Shown in pieces: positions 30,797 to 40,999 of a stretch of 64,000 nucleotides of DNA (its first letter is position 1; the number at the start of each line of letters is the position of its first letter). The notes beneath the pieces are model-generated. The model searched no databases, was not told the DNA's origin, and saw only the letters and a program-made list of their open reading frames with translations. Origin of the DNA: Nocardia inohanensis NBRC 100128. Lineage in GTDB: Bacteria > Actinomycetota > Actinomycetes > Mycobacteriales > Mycobacteriaceae. The position numbers and the translations under genes were made by a program. The stretch is from positions 806,001 through 870,000 of the forward strand of contig NZ_BDBK01000001.1 in the NCBI RefSeq assembly GCF_001612945.1, given 5' to 3'.

Positions 30797-31819
30797 GGGA
30801 GTCGGACGAAGCGGACGCATTGGCGTCGTTTCGCACCGGCGGGGGTTATGGCGATGGCGGCCGTTTTCGGCGCCGCGGTACTACCGAACGGGGCGGTACC
30901 GGCCGGCGCCGAGCCGTCCGCGATCGCCGCGGCGGGGGTGGTGGGGGTGCCGCTCGAACAGGGACCGGCGCAGGCCGATCACCTGGGCGCCTCGAAGTAT
31001 CTGAAAGAGCATCCGGACGCGGCGCCGCAGGGCGCCAACGACTTCGGATGCAAGCCGAGCGCCGAACATCCGCGCCCGGTGGTGCTGGCGCACGGCACCG
31101 ACTCCTCGGCCTATTCCGACTGGTCGGCACTCAGCCCGCAACTGAAGCAGGCCGGGTTCTGTGTCTTCGCCATGAACTACGGCGGCAAGGCGGGCAAGAC
31201 CAGCTACGGCACCGAGGACATCTGGGCCAGTTCGGCGCAGGTCGGTGTATTCGTCGAGCAGGTGCTCGCCGCTACCGGCGCGCCGCAGGTCGATATCGTC
31301 GGATTCTCCCAGGGCGCCAGCGTGACTCGCTACTGGATCAACAAACTGGGCGGCGCGCCCAAGGTCGGCCAATGGGTCGGCGTGGCCTCGCCCAGTTACG
31401 GCGGCGTCATGTATGGCCTGGTGACCGTGGCCCAGGCCGCGCCCGTCATCTTCACCGTCGTCGAGATCGCCACCTCCACCGCGGCCATTCAGCAGGCCGC
31501 GGATTCGCCGTACATCAAGGCCCTCAATGCCGGCGGCGACACCGTTCCGGGTGTGCGTTACACCACCCTCGGCAGCCGGGTGGACGAGATGATCCAACCG
31601 TTCGAGAACATCGCGCTCAAGGGTGCCGGCGCCACCAATCTGGTGCTGCAAGATCTCTGCCCGGACGATCTGACCGGTCATTTCCACATGGTCTACGACC
31701 CGTTCGTGCAGCGGACCGTGATCAATACCCTCGATCCCGCGCACGCGGTGGCGCCCGCTTGCACGGCGGTGCAGTTGGGCACCGGCATCAAAGAAGTGGT
31801 GGAAGCCGCGCACTCCTGA
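30788..31819 (+). CDS. Secreted lipase/esterase (Lipase_2 type)
   Basis: About 343 residues. The start is uncertain: ATGs at 30743, 30755 and 30788 are in frame. The last puts a basic n-region (RTKRTHWRRF) before a hydrophobic core ending AVPAGAEP, a plausible signal peptide. The mature enzyme has the oxyanion HGTDSS and nucleophile elbow GFSQGAS. An aspartate and the histidine in LTGHFHMVYDP probably complete the triad. Four cysteines could form two disulfides. The family hydrolyses acylglycerols outside the cell. Confidence 0.85.
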   Translation: MGQGSRTKRTHWRRFAPAGVMAMAAVFGAAVLPNGAVPAGAEPSAIAAAGVVGVPLEQGPAQADHLGASKYLKEHPDAAPQGANDFGCKPSAEHPRPVVLAHGTDSSAYSDWSALSPQLKQAGFCVFAMNYGGKAGKTSYGTEDIWASSAQVGVFVEQVLAATGAPQVDIVGFSQGASVTRYWINKLGGAPKVGQWVGVASPSYGGVMYGLVTVAQAAPVIFTVVEIATSTAAIQQAADSPYIKALNAGGDTVPGVRYTTLGSRVDEMIQPFENIALKGAGATNLVLQDLCPDDLTGHFHMVYDPFVQRTVINTLDPAHAVAPACTAVQLGTGIKEVVEAAHS

Positions 31820-31883
31820 TCGGAACGGTTCGGGTTGTCCGTAAAATGAGACGACCGTATTCGTTCATGACCGGGAGTCGCCC

Positions 31884-32450
31884 GTGACCATCCAGCCTGT
31901 CCGCCTGTTCGGCGATCCGATCCTGCGCGCTCGCGCGGCGGAGGTCGAGACCTTCGACAAGGAGGTGCGCCAGCTGGTAGCCGACCTCACCGACACCATG
32001 TACGAGACCGGTGGGGTCGGGATGGCGGCGCCGCAGATCGGCGTCGGGCTACGGGTGTTCGTGTACGACACCGGGGACGCGCAGGGGCATCTGGTCAATC
32101 CGGTGTTCGAGGTGGTGGGCACGGAGACCCAGACCGGGCCCGAGGGCTGCCTGTCGATTCCCGGTGTGCGCGAGGACGTTACGCGGCCGAACGCCGTGCG
32201 GGTGCGCGGCGTGGACATGGACGGCGAGCCGGTCGAGTTCGAGGCCGAGGGCCTGCTGGCACGCTGCGTACAGCACGAGACCGATCACCTGGACGGCGTG
32301 CTGTTCCTGCAACGACTCGATCCCGCCCTGCGCAAAGAGGCGATGCGCACGCTGCGCGAATCCTCCTGGTTCACAGCGGGTGTCACGGTGCTGCCGGCCT
32401 CGGAGATCAGTGGCCGGCGCAAGGCCGCGGCGCAGGAACGGGGTCGCTGA
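31884..32450 (+). CDS. def: Peptide deformylase
   Basis: 188 residues. It removes the formyl group from nascent N-terminal methionine. All three motifs are present: [18 protein letters not shown] (metal cysteine) and QHETDHLDG (metal histidines and catalytic glutamate). The C-terminal tail is basic. The GTG at 31884 has GGGAG upstream. It overlaps fmt by one base (TGATG); the pair gives coupled formylation and deformylation. Confidence 0.97.
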   Translation: MTIQPVRLFGDPILRARAAEVETFDKEVRQLVADLTDTMYETGGVGMAAPQIGVGLRVFVYDTGDAQGHLVNPVFEVVGTETQTGPEGCLSIPGVREDVTRPNAVRVRGVDMDGEPVEFEAEGLLARCVQHETDHLDGVLFLQRLDPALRKEAMRTLRESSWFTAGVTVLPASEISGRRKAAAQERGR

Positions 32451-33373
32451 TGCGTCTGGTCTTCGCGGGCACGCCGGAACCGGCGCTGCCGTCGCTGCGG
32501 CGGCTCATCGAATCCGGTAATCACGAAGTGGTGGCGGTGCTGACCCGGCCGGACGCGGTCTCCGGGCGCGGTCGCAAGGTCACCCGCTCGCCGATCGGGC
32601 AGCTCGCCGACGAGCACGGCATTCCCGTGCTCACCCCGCGCCGCCCGTCCGAGCCCGAATTCATCGCCCAGCTCACCGAATTGGCGCCCGATTGCTGCCC
32701 GGTGGTGGCCTACGGCGCGCTGCTGCCCGAATCGGTGCTCTCGATCCCCAAGCACGGCTGGATCAACCTGCATTTCTCGCTGCTGCCCGCCTGGCGTGGC
32801 GCGGCCCCGGTGCAGTCGGCCATCCTCGCCGGTGACGAGATCACCGGCGCGTCGACCTTCCGGATCGAGAAGGGCCTGGACACCGGTCCCGTCTACGGCA
32901 CCATGACCGAGACGATCAAGGTCACCGACACCGCCGGCGTGCTGCTGGATCGCCTCGCCCACAGTGGCGCGGTGCTGCTGGAATCCACCCTCGACGGGGT
33001 GGAAGCCGGTGCCCTGCAAGCGGTTCCGCAATCCAACGAAGGCGTCTCCTACGCCCCCAAGGTCGAGGTCGAGGCCGGGCACGTCCGCTGGGACCAGCCC
33101 GCCCTCGCCATCTCCCGCCAGATCCGCGCGGTCACTCCGGCCCCTGGCGCCTGGACCGAATTCGACGGCAAGCGTCTCAAACTCGCCCCGGTCGAAATGC
33201 TTGAGGAAACCCTCCCCGCCGGCACCGTCGACGTCCGCAAAACCGGCATCTACCTCGGTACCGCCACCACCGCGGTCCGTCTCACCGAAGTCCAGCCCCC
33301 CGGCAAACGCATGATGCCCGCCCTCGACTGGGCCCGCGGCGCCCGCCTGCAATCGGGCGCGGTGTTCGAGTGA
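32450..33373 (+). CDS. fmt: Methionyl-tRNA formyltransferase
   Basis: 307 residues. It transfers formyl from 10-formyl-THF to initiator Met-tRNA. The catalytic region has [17 protein letters not shown] with the conserved asparagine and histidine, and [10 protein letters not shown] follows. The C-terminal OB-like domain (from about 205) is present. Start overlaps def. The stop is part of GTGA, which opens the next small frame. Confidence 0.96.
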   Translation: MRLVFAGTPEPALPSLRRLIESGNHEVVAVLTRPDAVSGRGRKVTRSPIGQLADEHGIPVLTPRRPSEPEFIAQLTELAPDCCPVVAYGALLPESVLSIPKHGWINLHFSLLPAWRGAAPVQSAILAGDEITGASTFRIEKGLDTGPVYGTMTETIKVTDTAGVLLDRLAHSGAVLLESTLDGVEAGALQAVPQSNEGVSYAPKVEVEAGHVRWDQPALAISRQIRAVTPAPGAWTEFDGKRLKLAPVEMLEETLPAGTVDVRKTGIYLGTATTAVRLTEVQPPGKRMMPALDWARGARLQSGAVFE

Positions 33374-33564
33374 CCCGCCCCGACCGGGGGCGAGAAATCA
33401 ATTCGCGACGTATCGGCGGCCGCCGTGCCTCCGGTGGCATCCCCACCGGCCACACCGGCGGAGAACCGCGCCGCACCCCCTCCGGCGAACCCCGCCGCGA
33501 GGACCGATCCCCTGATCGAGCGAGCCGCCCCGGCGGCCGCACCGAGTGGAAGGCGCTGCGGTGA
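33370..33564 (+). CDS. Small RG-rich ORF between fmt and rsmB (separate peptide or displaced RsmB N-terminus)
   Basis: 64 codons from a GTG overlapping the fmt stop (GTGA) to a TGA that overlaps the next GTG (GTGACC at 33561). The predicted peptide is basic and rich in R, G, P, S and E ([16 protein letters not shown]). RsmB proteins in actinobacteria often begin directly at the fmt stop with a similar basic tail. The frame may therefore be the original RsmB N-terminus cut off by a frameshift, or a coupled small protein. Composition alone cannot decide. Confidence 0.45.
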   Translation: MTRPDRGREINSRRIGGRRASGGIPTGHTGGEPRRTPSGEPRREDRSPDRASRPGGRTEWKALR

Positions 33565-35612
33565 CCCCGATTCGACGCGACAATACGGACCCGGCCGACC
33601 GCCGGAACGACAACACCGGCGACCAGGCCCGCGCCTCCGCTCCCCGCAAGGGTTTCGGCGGGGTACGCCCGGCAGCCGCCACCAGCAAAGGCGACGCCGT
33701 CGACCGCAATACCGGCCGGGGTGACGACCGTCGCGGGTCCGCCCCGCGCGGCGGCCGCGCCGGTGACTTCGCCGGTGAGCGAAACTCCGGAAACCGCAGC
33801 AACTTCGGCGGCGGCTCCGGCTCCGGCACGCGAGGCGATGCCCCCACCCGGGACCGCGGCGCACAATCCGACGGCCGTGACCGGAATACCGGCGACCGCA
33901 AGGGCTTCCAGTCGCGCGGTGACGACCGGCGATCGGGTGCGGACCGCTCCGGGTTCGCCCGTAGCAGCGGCCGGGACCGGGACGATCGTCAGGATTTCGA
34001 GTCGGGTGGCGGGCGCGGTGCGGGCCGGAACTCCAACGAGGCCAAGGGGTTCGGAGGCCGCGCCGAAGGTGGGCGGGGCAGCGAACGCGCGGGCGTGAGC
34101 TCGCGCGGTGGACGTGGCGACGGCGGCGGGTTCGCCGGTGGCGGGCGAGGTCGCGGCGGCGACCGTGATGCCGCTACCAAGGGCGGCCGGGGTGATCGGA
34201 CGGACGCGGGTAATGCGCGTGGCCGGTCGGCGACCGGTGGGGGAGCGCGGCGTGGGGAACGCGGCGGGCAGGGCGGGGATCCGGTGCGGGGTGTGGCGCG
34301 GGATGTGCTGCGGGCGGTGCGGGAGCGGGACGCCTATGCGAATCTCGTTCTGCCGGGGCTGCTGCGGGAGCGGAAGATCAGTGGGCGGGATGCGGCGCTG
34401 GCTACCGAATTGACCTACGGGGCTTGCCGGTCGCAGGGATTGCTGGATGCGGTGATCGAGGCGGGGGCCGGGCGGGCGGTCGGCGAGATCGACGGTGAGC
34501 TGCTGGATGTGTTGCGGCTGGGGACGTATCAGTTGCTGCGGACTCGGATCGGGGCGCATGCGGCGGTGGACACGTCGGTGGCGTTGGCGCGCGCCGAAGC
34601 CGGGCAGGGCAAGGCCGGGTTCGTGAACGCGGTGCTGCGGCGGGTGGCGGAGAAGTCCGAGGCGGAGTGGGTGGAGCAGCTCGCGCCGCGGGATCCGCTG
34701 GGGCACTTGGCGTTCGAGTACGCGCATCCGAAGTGGATCGCGCAGGCCTTCTCGGATGCGCTGGGGGAGCGGGCCGGGGAGTTGAAGGAGGTGCTCGAGG
34801 CCGATGACGCGCGCCCGGTGGTGCACCTGGTGGCGCGGCCCGGGGAGATCAGTGCCGAGGAGCTCGCCCTGGTGACCGGCGGTGAGGAAGGCCGGTGGTC
34901 GCCGTACGCGGTCTACATGGACGGCGGCGATCCGGGCAAGCTGGAACCGGTGCGGGAGGGCATGGCGGCCGTCCAGGACGAGGGCAGTCAGCTTGTCGCG
35001 CTGGCGCTTACGCGTGCTCCCCTGGAAGGCGAGGACGGCGGGCGCTGGCTGGACATGTGTGCCGGTCCCGGCGGCAAGACCGCACTGCTGGGCGCGATCG
35101 CCGATATCGACGGCTTCCACGTGGATGCCATCGAACCGGCCGAGCATCGTGCGGATCTGGTGCGCCGGACCACCAAGGGCATGCCGGTCGACGTCCACGT
35201 TGCCGACGGTCGCGACAGCGGCCTGACGCCCGGGTTCGACCGCATCCTGGTCGATGCCCCGTGCACGGGTCTGGGCGCCCTGCGTCGCCGCCCCGAAGCA
35301 CGCTGGCGCCGGCAGCCCTCCGACGTCCGGGAACTGGTCGTGCTGCAACGCGAATTGCTCACCGCCGCAATGGAACTGGTCCGCCCCGGCGGTGTAGTCG
35401 TCTACTCGACCTGTTCCCCGCACCTGTCGGAAACCGTCTCGGTGGTCGCCGACGTGGCCCGCCGCACCGGCGCGGTCGAACTCGACACCCGTGACCTGGT
35501 CCCCGGCGTCCCGGATCTCGGCGACGGCCCCGGCGCTCAGCTGTGGCCGCACCGCCACGGCACCGATGCCATGTTCCTGGCGGCGCTGCGCAAACCCCTC
35601 GAAGCCGAGTAG
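33561..35612 (+). CDS. rsmB: 16S rRNA (cytosine-967-C5)-methyltransferase with long RG-rich N-terminus
   Basis: 683 residues from the GTG at 33561 (a GTG at 33546 is also in frame). Residues 1-235 are disordered and made of RGG, RDD, GR and GGG units. The RsmB/NusB-like RNA-binding domain follows (about 237-370: [21 protein letters not shown]). The methyltransferase has the SAM loop [10 protein letters not shown], the DAPCTGLG motif and the catalytic STCSPHLSE. It methylates C967 of 16S rRNA from SAM. The extension is far longer than the usual tail of a few tens of residues. A terminator follows, facing nadE. Confidence 0.93.
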   Translation: MTPIRRDNTDPADRRNDNTGDQARASAPRKGFGGVRPAAATSKGDAVDRNTGRGDDRRGSAPRGGRAGDFAGERNSGNRSNFGGGSGSGTRGDAPTRDRGAQSDGRDRNTGDRKGFQSRGDDRRSGADRSGFARSSGRDRDDRQDFESGGGRGAGRNSNEAKGFGGRAEGGRGSERAGVSSRGGRGDGGGFAGGGRGRGGDRDAATKGGRGDRTDAGNARGRSATGGGARRGERGGQGGDPVRGVARDVLRAVRERDAYANLVLPGLLRERKISGRDAALATELTYGACRSQGLLDAVIEAGAGRAVGEIDGELLDVLRLGTYQLLRTRIGAHAAVDTSVALARAEAGQGKAGFVNAVLRRVAEKSEAEWVEQLAPRDPLGHLAFEYAHPKWIAQAFSDALGERAGELKEVLEADDARPVVHLVARPGEISAEELALVTGGEEGRWSPYAVYMDGGDPGKLEPVREGMAAVQDEGSQLVALALTRAPLEGEDGGRWLDMCAGPGGKTALLGAIADIDGFHVDAIEPAEHRADLVRRTTKGMPVDVHVADGRDSGLTPGFDRILVDAPCTGLGALRRRPEARWRRQPSDVRELVVLQRELLTAAMELVRPGGVVVYSTCSPHLSETVSVVADVARRTGAVELDTRDLVPGVPDLGDGPGAQLWPHRHGTDAMFLAALRKPLEAE

Positions 35613-35629
35613 CCGAGGGCGATACCGGC

Positions 35630-35659
35630 CGCGCCCGGTCCCGTGCGGGACCGGGCGCG
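35630..35659. terminator. Bidirectional terminator between rsmB and nadE
   Basis: A perfect 13-base stem, CGCGCCCGGTCCC paired with GGGACCGGGCGCG, loop GTGC, between two convergent genes. Confidence 0.85.
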
Positions 35660-35703
35660 TTGCTGTCCGGGGTCGGGTGGTTCAGGCGGCCACCGCTCGA
35701 CAC

Positions 35704-37800
35704 CTAATCGTCGGGCACGTTGCGGGCCAGTTCGTCCAGCCACGCGGCCGCTGAAGCATCGCTCGGGGCGCGCCAGTCGCCGCGCGGCGAAAGCGACCCG
35801 CCGGAGCCGACTTTCGGGGCGTTGGGCAGCGTGGAGCGTTTGAACTGGCTGGTTTGGATGAAGCGGCGCAGGAATTCACCCAGCCAGTGCTTGATGGTCG
35901 GCAGGTCGTATTCGTTGCGCAGTTCGGGTGCGATGAGGTCCGGCCAGCTGCCTCGGCTGCGGTCGCCCCAGGTGCGATGAGCCAGATAGGCGATGCGGCT
36001 GGGGCGATCGCCGAAGCGGAGCAGGTGATAGAGGTGGAAGTCCTGGAGTTCGTAAGGGCCCACCGTGGCCTCGGAACTCTGGATGGGGGCGTCGGCGTCG
36101 CCGGGGATGAGCTCCGGGGAGATCTCGGTGGCCAGCACGGAGCGCAGGACCTGCGAGGCTTTTTCGCCCAGCCCCTCGGTCTCGATGGTCCAGGCGACGA
36201 GGTATTTGATCAGGGTCTTCGGCACCGAGGCGTTGACACTGTAGTGCGCCATATGGTCGCCGACGCCGAAAGTGCACCAGCCCAAGGCCAATTCGCTGAG
36301 ATCGCCGGTCCCGATGACGAGGGCGTTGTGCATATTGGCGAGCCGGAACAGGTGGGAGGTGCGTTCGCCCGCCTGGACGTTCTCGTAGGTGACGTCGTAT
36401 TGCGGAACACCCTCGGCGGCAGGGTGTTTCAGATCGTGCAGCATCTGGGTGGCCGACGGCCGGATATCGATCTCGTGCGGGGTCGCCCCGACGGCGAGCA
36501 TGAGTGCGCGCGCGTCGGCGAGAGTACGGTCGCTGGTGCCGAAACCGGGCATGGTGTAGGCGAGGACATTGGCGCGGGCCAGACCGAGCCGGTCCATGGT
36601 CTTGGCGGCGACAATGAGCGCGACGGTGGAGTCCAGACCGCCGGAGACGCCGATCACCACGTGCTTCGAACCGGTGGCCCGCAGCCGGGTGGCCAGACCC
36701 TCGACCTGGATGCTGTGCACTTCGGCGCAGCGTTCGTTGCGGCTGACCGGATCGGCGGGAACGTATGGGAAGCGCGGGATCTCGCGCTCCAAGACCACCG
36801 CCCCGGCCGGAATGGGCAATTCGAGTTCGATGCGCCGGAACCGCGCCAGCCGCTCCCGGTGATCGTGCACATTGTCGGCGAAGCTGGTGGTGCGCAAGCG
36901 ATCCGCCGCGAGGCGTTGCAGATCGAGGTCCGCGGTGACCAGCTGCGGATGGTCGGCGAAGCGTTCGCCCTCGGCGAGCAGGTTCCCGTTCTCGCAGATC
37001 AGCGCCTGCCCGTCCCAGGCCAGGTCGGTGGTCGATTCACCGTGTCCCGCAGCCGAATACAGGTACGCCGCCAGGTACCGGGCGGAGTGACCGGTGCACA
37101 GCGCGCGCCGGTAGTCGGCCTTCCCGACCACGATATTGCTCGCCGAGAGGTTCACCAGCACGCTCGCCCCGGCCAGCGCCGCGAAACCGCTGGGCGGCAA
37201 CGGCACCCACCCGTCCTCGCAGACCTCCAGATGCGCCACGAAGCCGGGCAGATTGGTCGCTGTGAACAGCAGATCGCTCCCGAACGGCACCCGCTGCCCG
37301 GCGATCACGATGTGATCGTCGAGCGCTTCCCGCGCCGCCGCGAACTGCCGCTTCTCGTAGAACTCGCGATAGTTCGGCAGATAGCTCTTGGGTGCGGCCC
37401 CGAGCACCCGCCCGCCCGCGATCACGATGCCGCAGTTGAACAACCGCCCCTGCGCGCGCACCGGCGCACCCACCGCCAGCACAGTCCCCAGCTGCGCGCT
37501 CTCGGCCACGATCCGCGCCAGGGCGTCCTGGACCGCGATATCCAGGGCGTCCTGATGGAACAGATCGTCCGCCGTGTAACTGGACAATCCGAGTTCGGGA
37601 AACACCGTCAGCACCGCGCCCGCGTCGGCGGCGCGCCGAGCCAGCTGGATCGTCTGTTCGGCATTGAACGCCGGATCGGCCACCCGCACCGGCGGTACCG
37701 CCACCGCGACCCGTGCGAACCCGTGGCGATACAGCGAATCGAACGGCAGTTGCTGCTGGGACAACGCACCGACCCCTTTGCGTTCCGGCGAGGTGATCAT
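35704..37800 (-). CDS. nadE: Glutamine-dependent NAD+ synthetase
   Basis: 698 residues from the ATG at 37800 (a TTG about 12 codons downstream is possible). The N-terminal nitrilase-like glutaminase domain has E in [11 protein letters not shown] in [17 protein letters not shown] and C in LEVCEDGW. The C-terminal synthetase domain has the ATP pyrophosphatase loop GVSGGLDST and [12 protein letters not shown]. Ammonia from glutamine amidates nicotinic acid adenine dinucleotide. It lies downstream of sigF on the same strand, 83 bases away. Confidence 0.96.
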   Translation of the reverse strand: MITSPERKGVGALSQQQLPFDSLYRHGFARVAVAVPPVRVADPAFNAEQTIQLARRAADAGAVLTVFPELGLSSYTADDLFHQDALDIAVQDALARIVAESAQLGTVLAVGAPVRAQGRLFNCGIVIAGGRVLGAAPKSYLPNYREFYEKRQFAAAREALDDHIVIAGQRVPFGSDLLFTATNLPGFVAHLEVCEDGWVPLPPSGFAALAGASVLVNLSASNIVVGKADYRRALCTGHSARYLAAYLYSAAGHGESTTDLAWDGQALICENGNLLAEGERFADHPQLVTADLDLQRLAADRLRTTSFADNVHDHRERLARFRRIELELPIPAGAVVLEREIPRFPYVPADPVSRNERCAEVHSIQVEGLATRLRATGSKHVVIGVSGGLDSTVALIVAAKTMDRLGLARANVLAYTMPGFGTSDRTLADARALMLAVGATPHEIDIRPSATQMLHDLKHPAAEGVPQYDVTYENVQAGERTSHLFRLANMHNALVIGTGDLSELALGWCTFGVGDHMAHYSVNASVPKTLIKYLVAWTIETEGLGEKASQVLRSVLATEISPELIPGDADAPIQSSEATVGPYELQDFHLYHLLRFGDRPSRIAYLAHRTWGDRSRGSWPDLIAPELRNEYDLPTIKHWLGEFLRRFIQTSQFKRSTLPNAPKVGSGGSLSPRGDWRAPSDASAAAWLDELARNVPDD

Positions 37801-37883
37801 GGTTGTTTCGCAATCTACGATACCGACCGCTCGGGCCGCACCGGGCCCGCGCTCGCCGGATCCACCCGGCGAGCGCCCCGGCC

Positions 37884-38825
37884 TCACTCCCGCGCCGACT
37901 GCTCCCGCAGTCGCGCAAGGGTTTTCGCCAGAATCCGCGACACATGCATTTGCGAGATGCCCATCTGCTGCGCGATCTGGGTCTGGGTCATGGATTCGAA
38001 GAACCGCATGGTGAGAATCCGCCGCTCTCGTTCGGGCAACCCGGCCAGCAGCGGCCGGATGGCCACGTACTCCTCGACCCGATCGAACTGCGACTCCTCC
38101 TCACCGAGGGTGTCGAGCAGCGAAGCCTCGGTGTCCCGCCCCACCGACACCGCGTCGATCGAGCTGGGCTGGTAGGCATTCCCGGCGATGACCGCCTGTG
38201 TCACCTCGTCGGCATCGATCCCGAGCTGGGCCGCGATCTCCTTGGCCGTCGGCGAGCGCCCCAACTGCTGCGACAGCGCGTCGATGGCGGCCCCGATGCG
38301 CAGATGAGTCTCCTTGACCCGGCGCGGGACTCGCATTGCCCAGGTGTTGTCCCGGAAATACCGGCGGACCTCGCCCATGATGGTCGGCACCGCGAACGAC
38401 AGGAAGTTGGACCCGCGCCCGACATCGAACCGGTCCACCGCGTGCACCAGACCGACCCGGGCCACCTGGGTGAGATCGTCGAACGGCTCACCGCGCCCGC
38501 TGAATTTGCGCGCGATGTGATCGGCGAGCGGAATGCAGCGATGGATCAGCTGCGACCGCAGGGCCGCCCGCCGCGCCGAATTCGGTTCCGACGCCGCCAG
38601 TTCCTCGAACAGCTGCGCCACATCGTCGTACCCCGACACACTGCGCGCGACCTCTTCGGCCTCCTCGGTGTCGATGGTCTCCTCGGTGACGTCCTCGGTT
38701 TCCTCGCCATTGCCGTTCTCCGGCACGGTTTCGGGGCTGTTCTCGGGCGCGCCGGGCTCCCGGTCCTCGGACCGGTCGGGCTGTGGGGTTTCAGGTGAGG
38801 TGAACACGGTGTTCTCGTCGGTCAC
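37884..38825 (-). CDS. sigF: Alternative sigma factor of the SigB/SigF group
   Basis: 313 residues. The first 65 are acidic and disordered ([15 protein letters not shown]), an extension not present in the shorter mycobacterial SigF. Region 2 has [20 protein letters not shown] and [16 protein letters not shown]; region 3 has [14 protein letters not shown]; region 4 has [19 protein letters not shown]. The GTG overlaps the rsbW stop by one base (TAGTG). The family drives general stress and stationary-phase genes and is held by the RsbW/UsfX anti-sigma factor. Confidence 0.93.
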   Translation of the reverse strand: MTDENTVFTSPETPQPDRSEDREPGAPENSPETVPENGNGEETEDVTEETIDTEEAEEVARSVSGYDDVAQLFEELAASEPNSARRAALRSQLIHRCIPLADHIARKFSGRGEPFDDLTQVARVGLVHAVDRFDVGRGSNFLSFAVPTIMGEVRRYFRDNTWAMRVPRRVKETHLRIGAAIDALSQQLGRSPTAKEIAAQLGIDADEVTQAVIAGNAYQPSSIDAVSVGRDTEASLLDTLGEEESQFDRVEEYVAIRPLLAGLPERERRILTMRFFESMTQTQIAQQMGISQMHVSRILAKTLARLREQSARE

Positions 38826-39265
38826 TACGCCTTCCCCCGGCCCCGCCGGAATGCAACTGTCGTCGGATATCCGGCGACGGCCGGATCGAACTCACCTTGG
38901 GTGGCGGTCACTTCGTCGGACAGGGTGCGCAGCACATGCCAGCCGAAACTGCGCTGATCCGGCAGGCCCTCGGCACTCGCGACTCCGCTGACCTGGACCA
39001 GTAGTTCGGTATCGCCGACGGTGAACCGGCACTGCAACGTGCTCCCCGGGACGGCCAGTCCGATGACCGTGGAGGCCGCCTCGTCGACGGCGAGCCGGAT
39101 ATCGGCCACCTCGTCGAGGGTGAAATCGCTGAGCAGCACCAAGGTTTCGGCGAGTCCGCGCACGATGGGCAACTGGGAGACGGATGCGGCGACACCGATC
39201 TCGACCGGGGTGGCGCGCAATCCTTGTTCCGCCGAAATATTGATCACGCTGATGAGGCTACCCAT
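38825..39265 (-). CDS. rsbW: Anti-sigma factor, RsbW/UsfX type
   Basis: 146 residues from the ATG at 39265 (a TTG at 39280 is in frame). It has the HATPase/GHKL fold: the N-box region is [15 protein letters not shown], with aspartate and glutamate as usual but the asparagine replaced, and a degenerate G-box is [16 protein letters not shown]. Such proteins bind and sequester SigF and may phosphorylate an antagonist. No anti-anti-sigma gene is in the window. It is coupled to sigF and divergent from rpe. Confidence 0.88.
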   Translation of the reverse strand: MGSLISVINISAEQGLRATPVEIGVAASVSQLPIVRGLAETLVLLSDFTLDEVADIRLAVDEAASTVIGLAVPGSTLQCRFTVGDTELLVQVSGVASAEGLPDQRSFGWHVLRTLSDEVTATQGEFDPAVAGYPTTVAFRRGRGKA

Positions 39266-39325
39266 TCCGGTGCGCGACAATCAGTGCATTGGCCGTGATC
39301 GCCTCCGTGCCGCGTGTGCTATCGG

Positions 39326-39343
39326 GGCCGATACACTTCGGCC
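39326..39343. promoter_or_regulatory. Inverted repeat surrounding the rpe -10 element
   Basis: GGCCGA (39326-39331) and TCGGCC (39338-39343) flank TACACT (39332-39337), which fits a TANNNT -10 hexamer. The GTG of rpe begins two bases after the repeat, seven after the hexamer, so the mRNA is probably leaderless. A protein bound here would cover the promoter. Confidence 0.45.
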
Positions 39344-39344
39344 T

Positions 39345-40049
39345 GTGTGCACCTCTTCCTCCCCGTTCACCCGGCCCGCGCCGATGATCGCACCGTCCAT
39401 CCTGTCCGCGGATTTCGCGCGCCTCGCCGATGAGGTGAAGGCCATCGAAGGGTCGGACTGGGTGCACGTCGATGTGATGGACAACCACTTCGTCCCGAAC
39501 CTGACGCTGGGCCTGCCGGTGGTCGAAAGCCTGTTGCGGGTCACCGACATTCCGCTCGACTGCCATCTGATGATCACCGAACCGGAGCGCTGGGCGCCCG
39601 GCTACGCGGAGGCCGGCGCCTACAACGTCACCTTCCACGCCGAGGCTACCGACGATCCGATCGCGGTGGCGCGCGATATTCGCGCCGCCGGCGCCAAGGC
39701 CGGCCTGTCGATCAAGCCGAACACGCCGATCGAGCCGTACCTCGAGATCCTGCGCGAATTCGACACCCTGCTGGTGATGAGCGTCGAACCCGGTTTCGGC
39801 GGACAGTCTTTCATTCCGCACGTGCTGGAGAAGGCACGCATCGTGCGCAATCTGGTCGATTCGGGCGAACTGCGCCTGGTGGTCGAAATCGACGGCGGCA
39901 TCAAGATGGACAATATCGAGCAGGCCGCCGAAGCCGGCGTCGACTGCTTCGTCGCGGGCTCCGCGGTTTACGGAACTCCGGATCCGGCCGCGACCGTGGA
40001 AGCGTTGCGGCAGAAGGTGATCGCGGCCGAGGCCGCGACCGCCGAATAA
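39345..40049 (+). CDS. rpe: Ribulose-phosphate 3-epimerase
   Basis: 234 residues from the GTG at 39345; an ATG at 39384 would skip the first 13. It interconverts ribulose-5-P and xylulose-5-P. The TIM barrel shows [25 protein letters not shown] (metal histidine and aspartate), [14 protein letters not shown] and EIDGGI. The GTG choice rests on the -10 element seven bases upstream. It is followed by a bidirectional terminator. Confidence 0.95.
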   Translation: MCTSSSPFTRPAPMIAPSILSADFARLADEVKAIEGSDWVHVDVMDNHFVPNLTLGLPVVESLLRVTDIPLDCHLMITEPERWAPGYAEAGAYNVTFHAEATDDPIAVARDIRAAGAKAGLSIKPNTPIEPYLEILREFDTLLVMSVEPGFGGQSFIPHVLEKARIVRNLVDSGELRLVVEIDGGIKMDNIEQAAEAGVDCFVAGSAVYGTPDPAATVEALRQKVIAAEAATAE

Positions 40050-40065
40050 GCCGAAACGTCGAAAG

Positions 40066-40127
40066 TGACGGCGTCCCCGGCCGCCGGATAGTCCGGTTAT
40101 CGGCGACCGGGGAGGTCCCCGCCGTCA
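40066..40127. terminator. Bidirectional terminator between rpe and the 148-residue protein
   Basis: Outer arms TGACGGCG and CGCCGTCA with inner CCCCGG/CCGGGG. The far arm overlaps the stop codon of the convergent gene. Confidence 0.7.
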
Positions 40128-40571
40128 GCGCCCGAGCAGCGCCTCGACCACCGATTCCAGCGGCGGCACCGCGGCCACGGCCTCGGGCGACTGGATCCAG
40201 GTGCGATAACCGGTCCGCTCGTCATCGGCGGAGGGGAGCACGACCTGTGCGCCGGTGCAGGCGACGGTGGCGTAGAGCCGGAACAGGGCGGCGGACACGG
40301 ATGTGCTGAGCGTGTCCGGGCGGGCCGGGCCGGTGATGAAGGTCCAGCGCCGCGCGCGGGGATGGTGCACGACGGGCCCGGCGAGTTCGGCCTGCGCCAG
40401 CCGCCGCTGCACGCGCTCGCCGAGTTCCGCGGGCATGGTGATGGCGCCGTAACGGCTGCCTATGTCGAGCAGGATGTGGCGTGAGGTCGGATCTATCGAT
40501 GCCGGCAGGTGAAATTCGCGTCGATACTGGACACAGCGAACTTCGAGTGTCGAATCGAGAAGCGTGGTCAC
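40125..40571 (-). CDS. Conserved hypothetical protein
   Basis: 148 residues from the GTG at 40571 (GGGAG seven bases upstream); the open frame extends to 40715 but that part is low-quality and crosses repeats. I do not recognise a family with confidence. Visible features are an N-terminal strand-rich region (STLEVRCVQYRREFHLP), a basic WTFITGPARP segment following RARRW, and a C-terminus with GYRTWIQSPEAVAAVPPLESV. There is no signal peptide or membrane helix. Its upstream region carries repeated ACAATCTTGC motifs shared with the ribE promoter region. Confidence 0.7.
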   Translation of the reverse strand: MTTLLDSTLEVRCVQYRREFHLPASIDPTSRHILLDIGSRYGAITMPAELGERVQRRLAQAELAGPVVHHPRARRWTFITGPARPDTLSTSVSAALFRLYATVACTGAQVVLPSADDERTGYRTWIQSPEAVAAVPPLESVVEALLGR

Positions 40572-40999
40572 GCTGCACTCCCAATTTGTGTTGTGAAGCT
40601 GTGTTGTGGAGCGGGAAGTTGAACCGCAGGAATCAGCTGCATAACAATCTTGCGTCCATTTCCGCTGCTGCGCAAGATTTTGGTGTAGGCGAGTCGTGAT
40701 TGGGTACAACCGCATGGTTGCGCACCGACCGGTTAATTCGCCGAGTCGAGAAATTCCGACATTTCATTCGGCTGATCCGTGTAATTCGGACAATCTTGCA
40801 TCCGCCGGTTCGGTTCTCGCACTATTGCGTACCTCAAGGTCGTGAACGCTCCAGTGAACAAGGCCGCATGTCGCCTACGACCAGCCGTCGTTAGGCTGGT
40901 GGGGACAGCCGCCGTGCCGGGGGAATACCGCCACCGGTGCGGGCTGTTGGCGCAAGCGGCGGGCCCGGTGGTCGGGTCGTGACGACGGAGAGGTTGGGC
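40572..40999. other. Divergent control region between the hypothetical gene and ribE
   Basis: 428 bases, noticeably less GC-rich than the surroundings. It holds a hairpin (40646-40679) and two direct copies of ACAATCTTGCRTCC. I see no FMN riboswitch sequence. The small plus-strand frame at 40700-40894 has no ribosome-binding site or family features and is not called. Confidence 0.65.
40646..40679. repeat. Inverted repeat AATCTTGCG-N16-CGCAAGATT
   Basis: Perfect nine-base arms at 40646-40654 and 40671-40679. The left arm is part of ACAATCTTGCGTCC (40644-40657), which recurs as ACAATCTTGCATCC at 40790-40803. These three occurrences suggest binding sites for one regulator. Confidence 0.5.

Noticed and set aside
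40700..40894. 64-codon plus-strand frame before ribE
   Set aside because: No ribosome-binding site, no recognisable sequence, and it overlaps repeated regulatory motifs.
40572..40999. FMN riboswitch before ribE
   Set aside because: The conserved RFN-element sequences could not be found in the leader.
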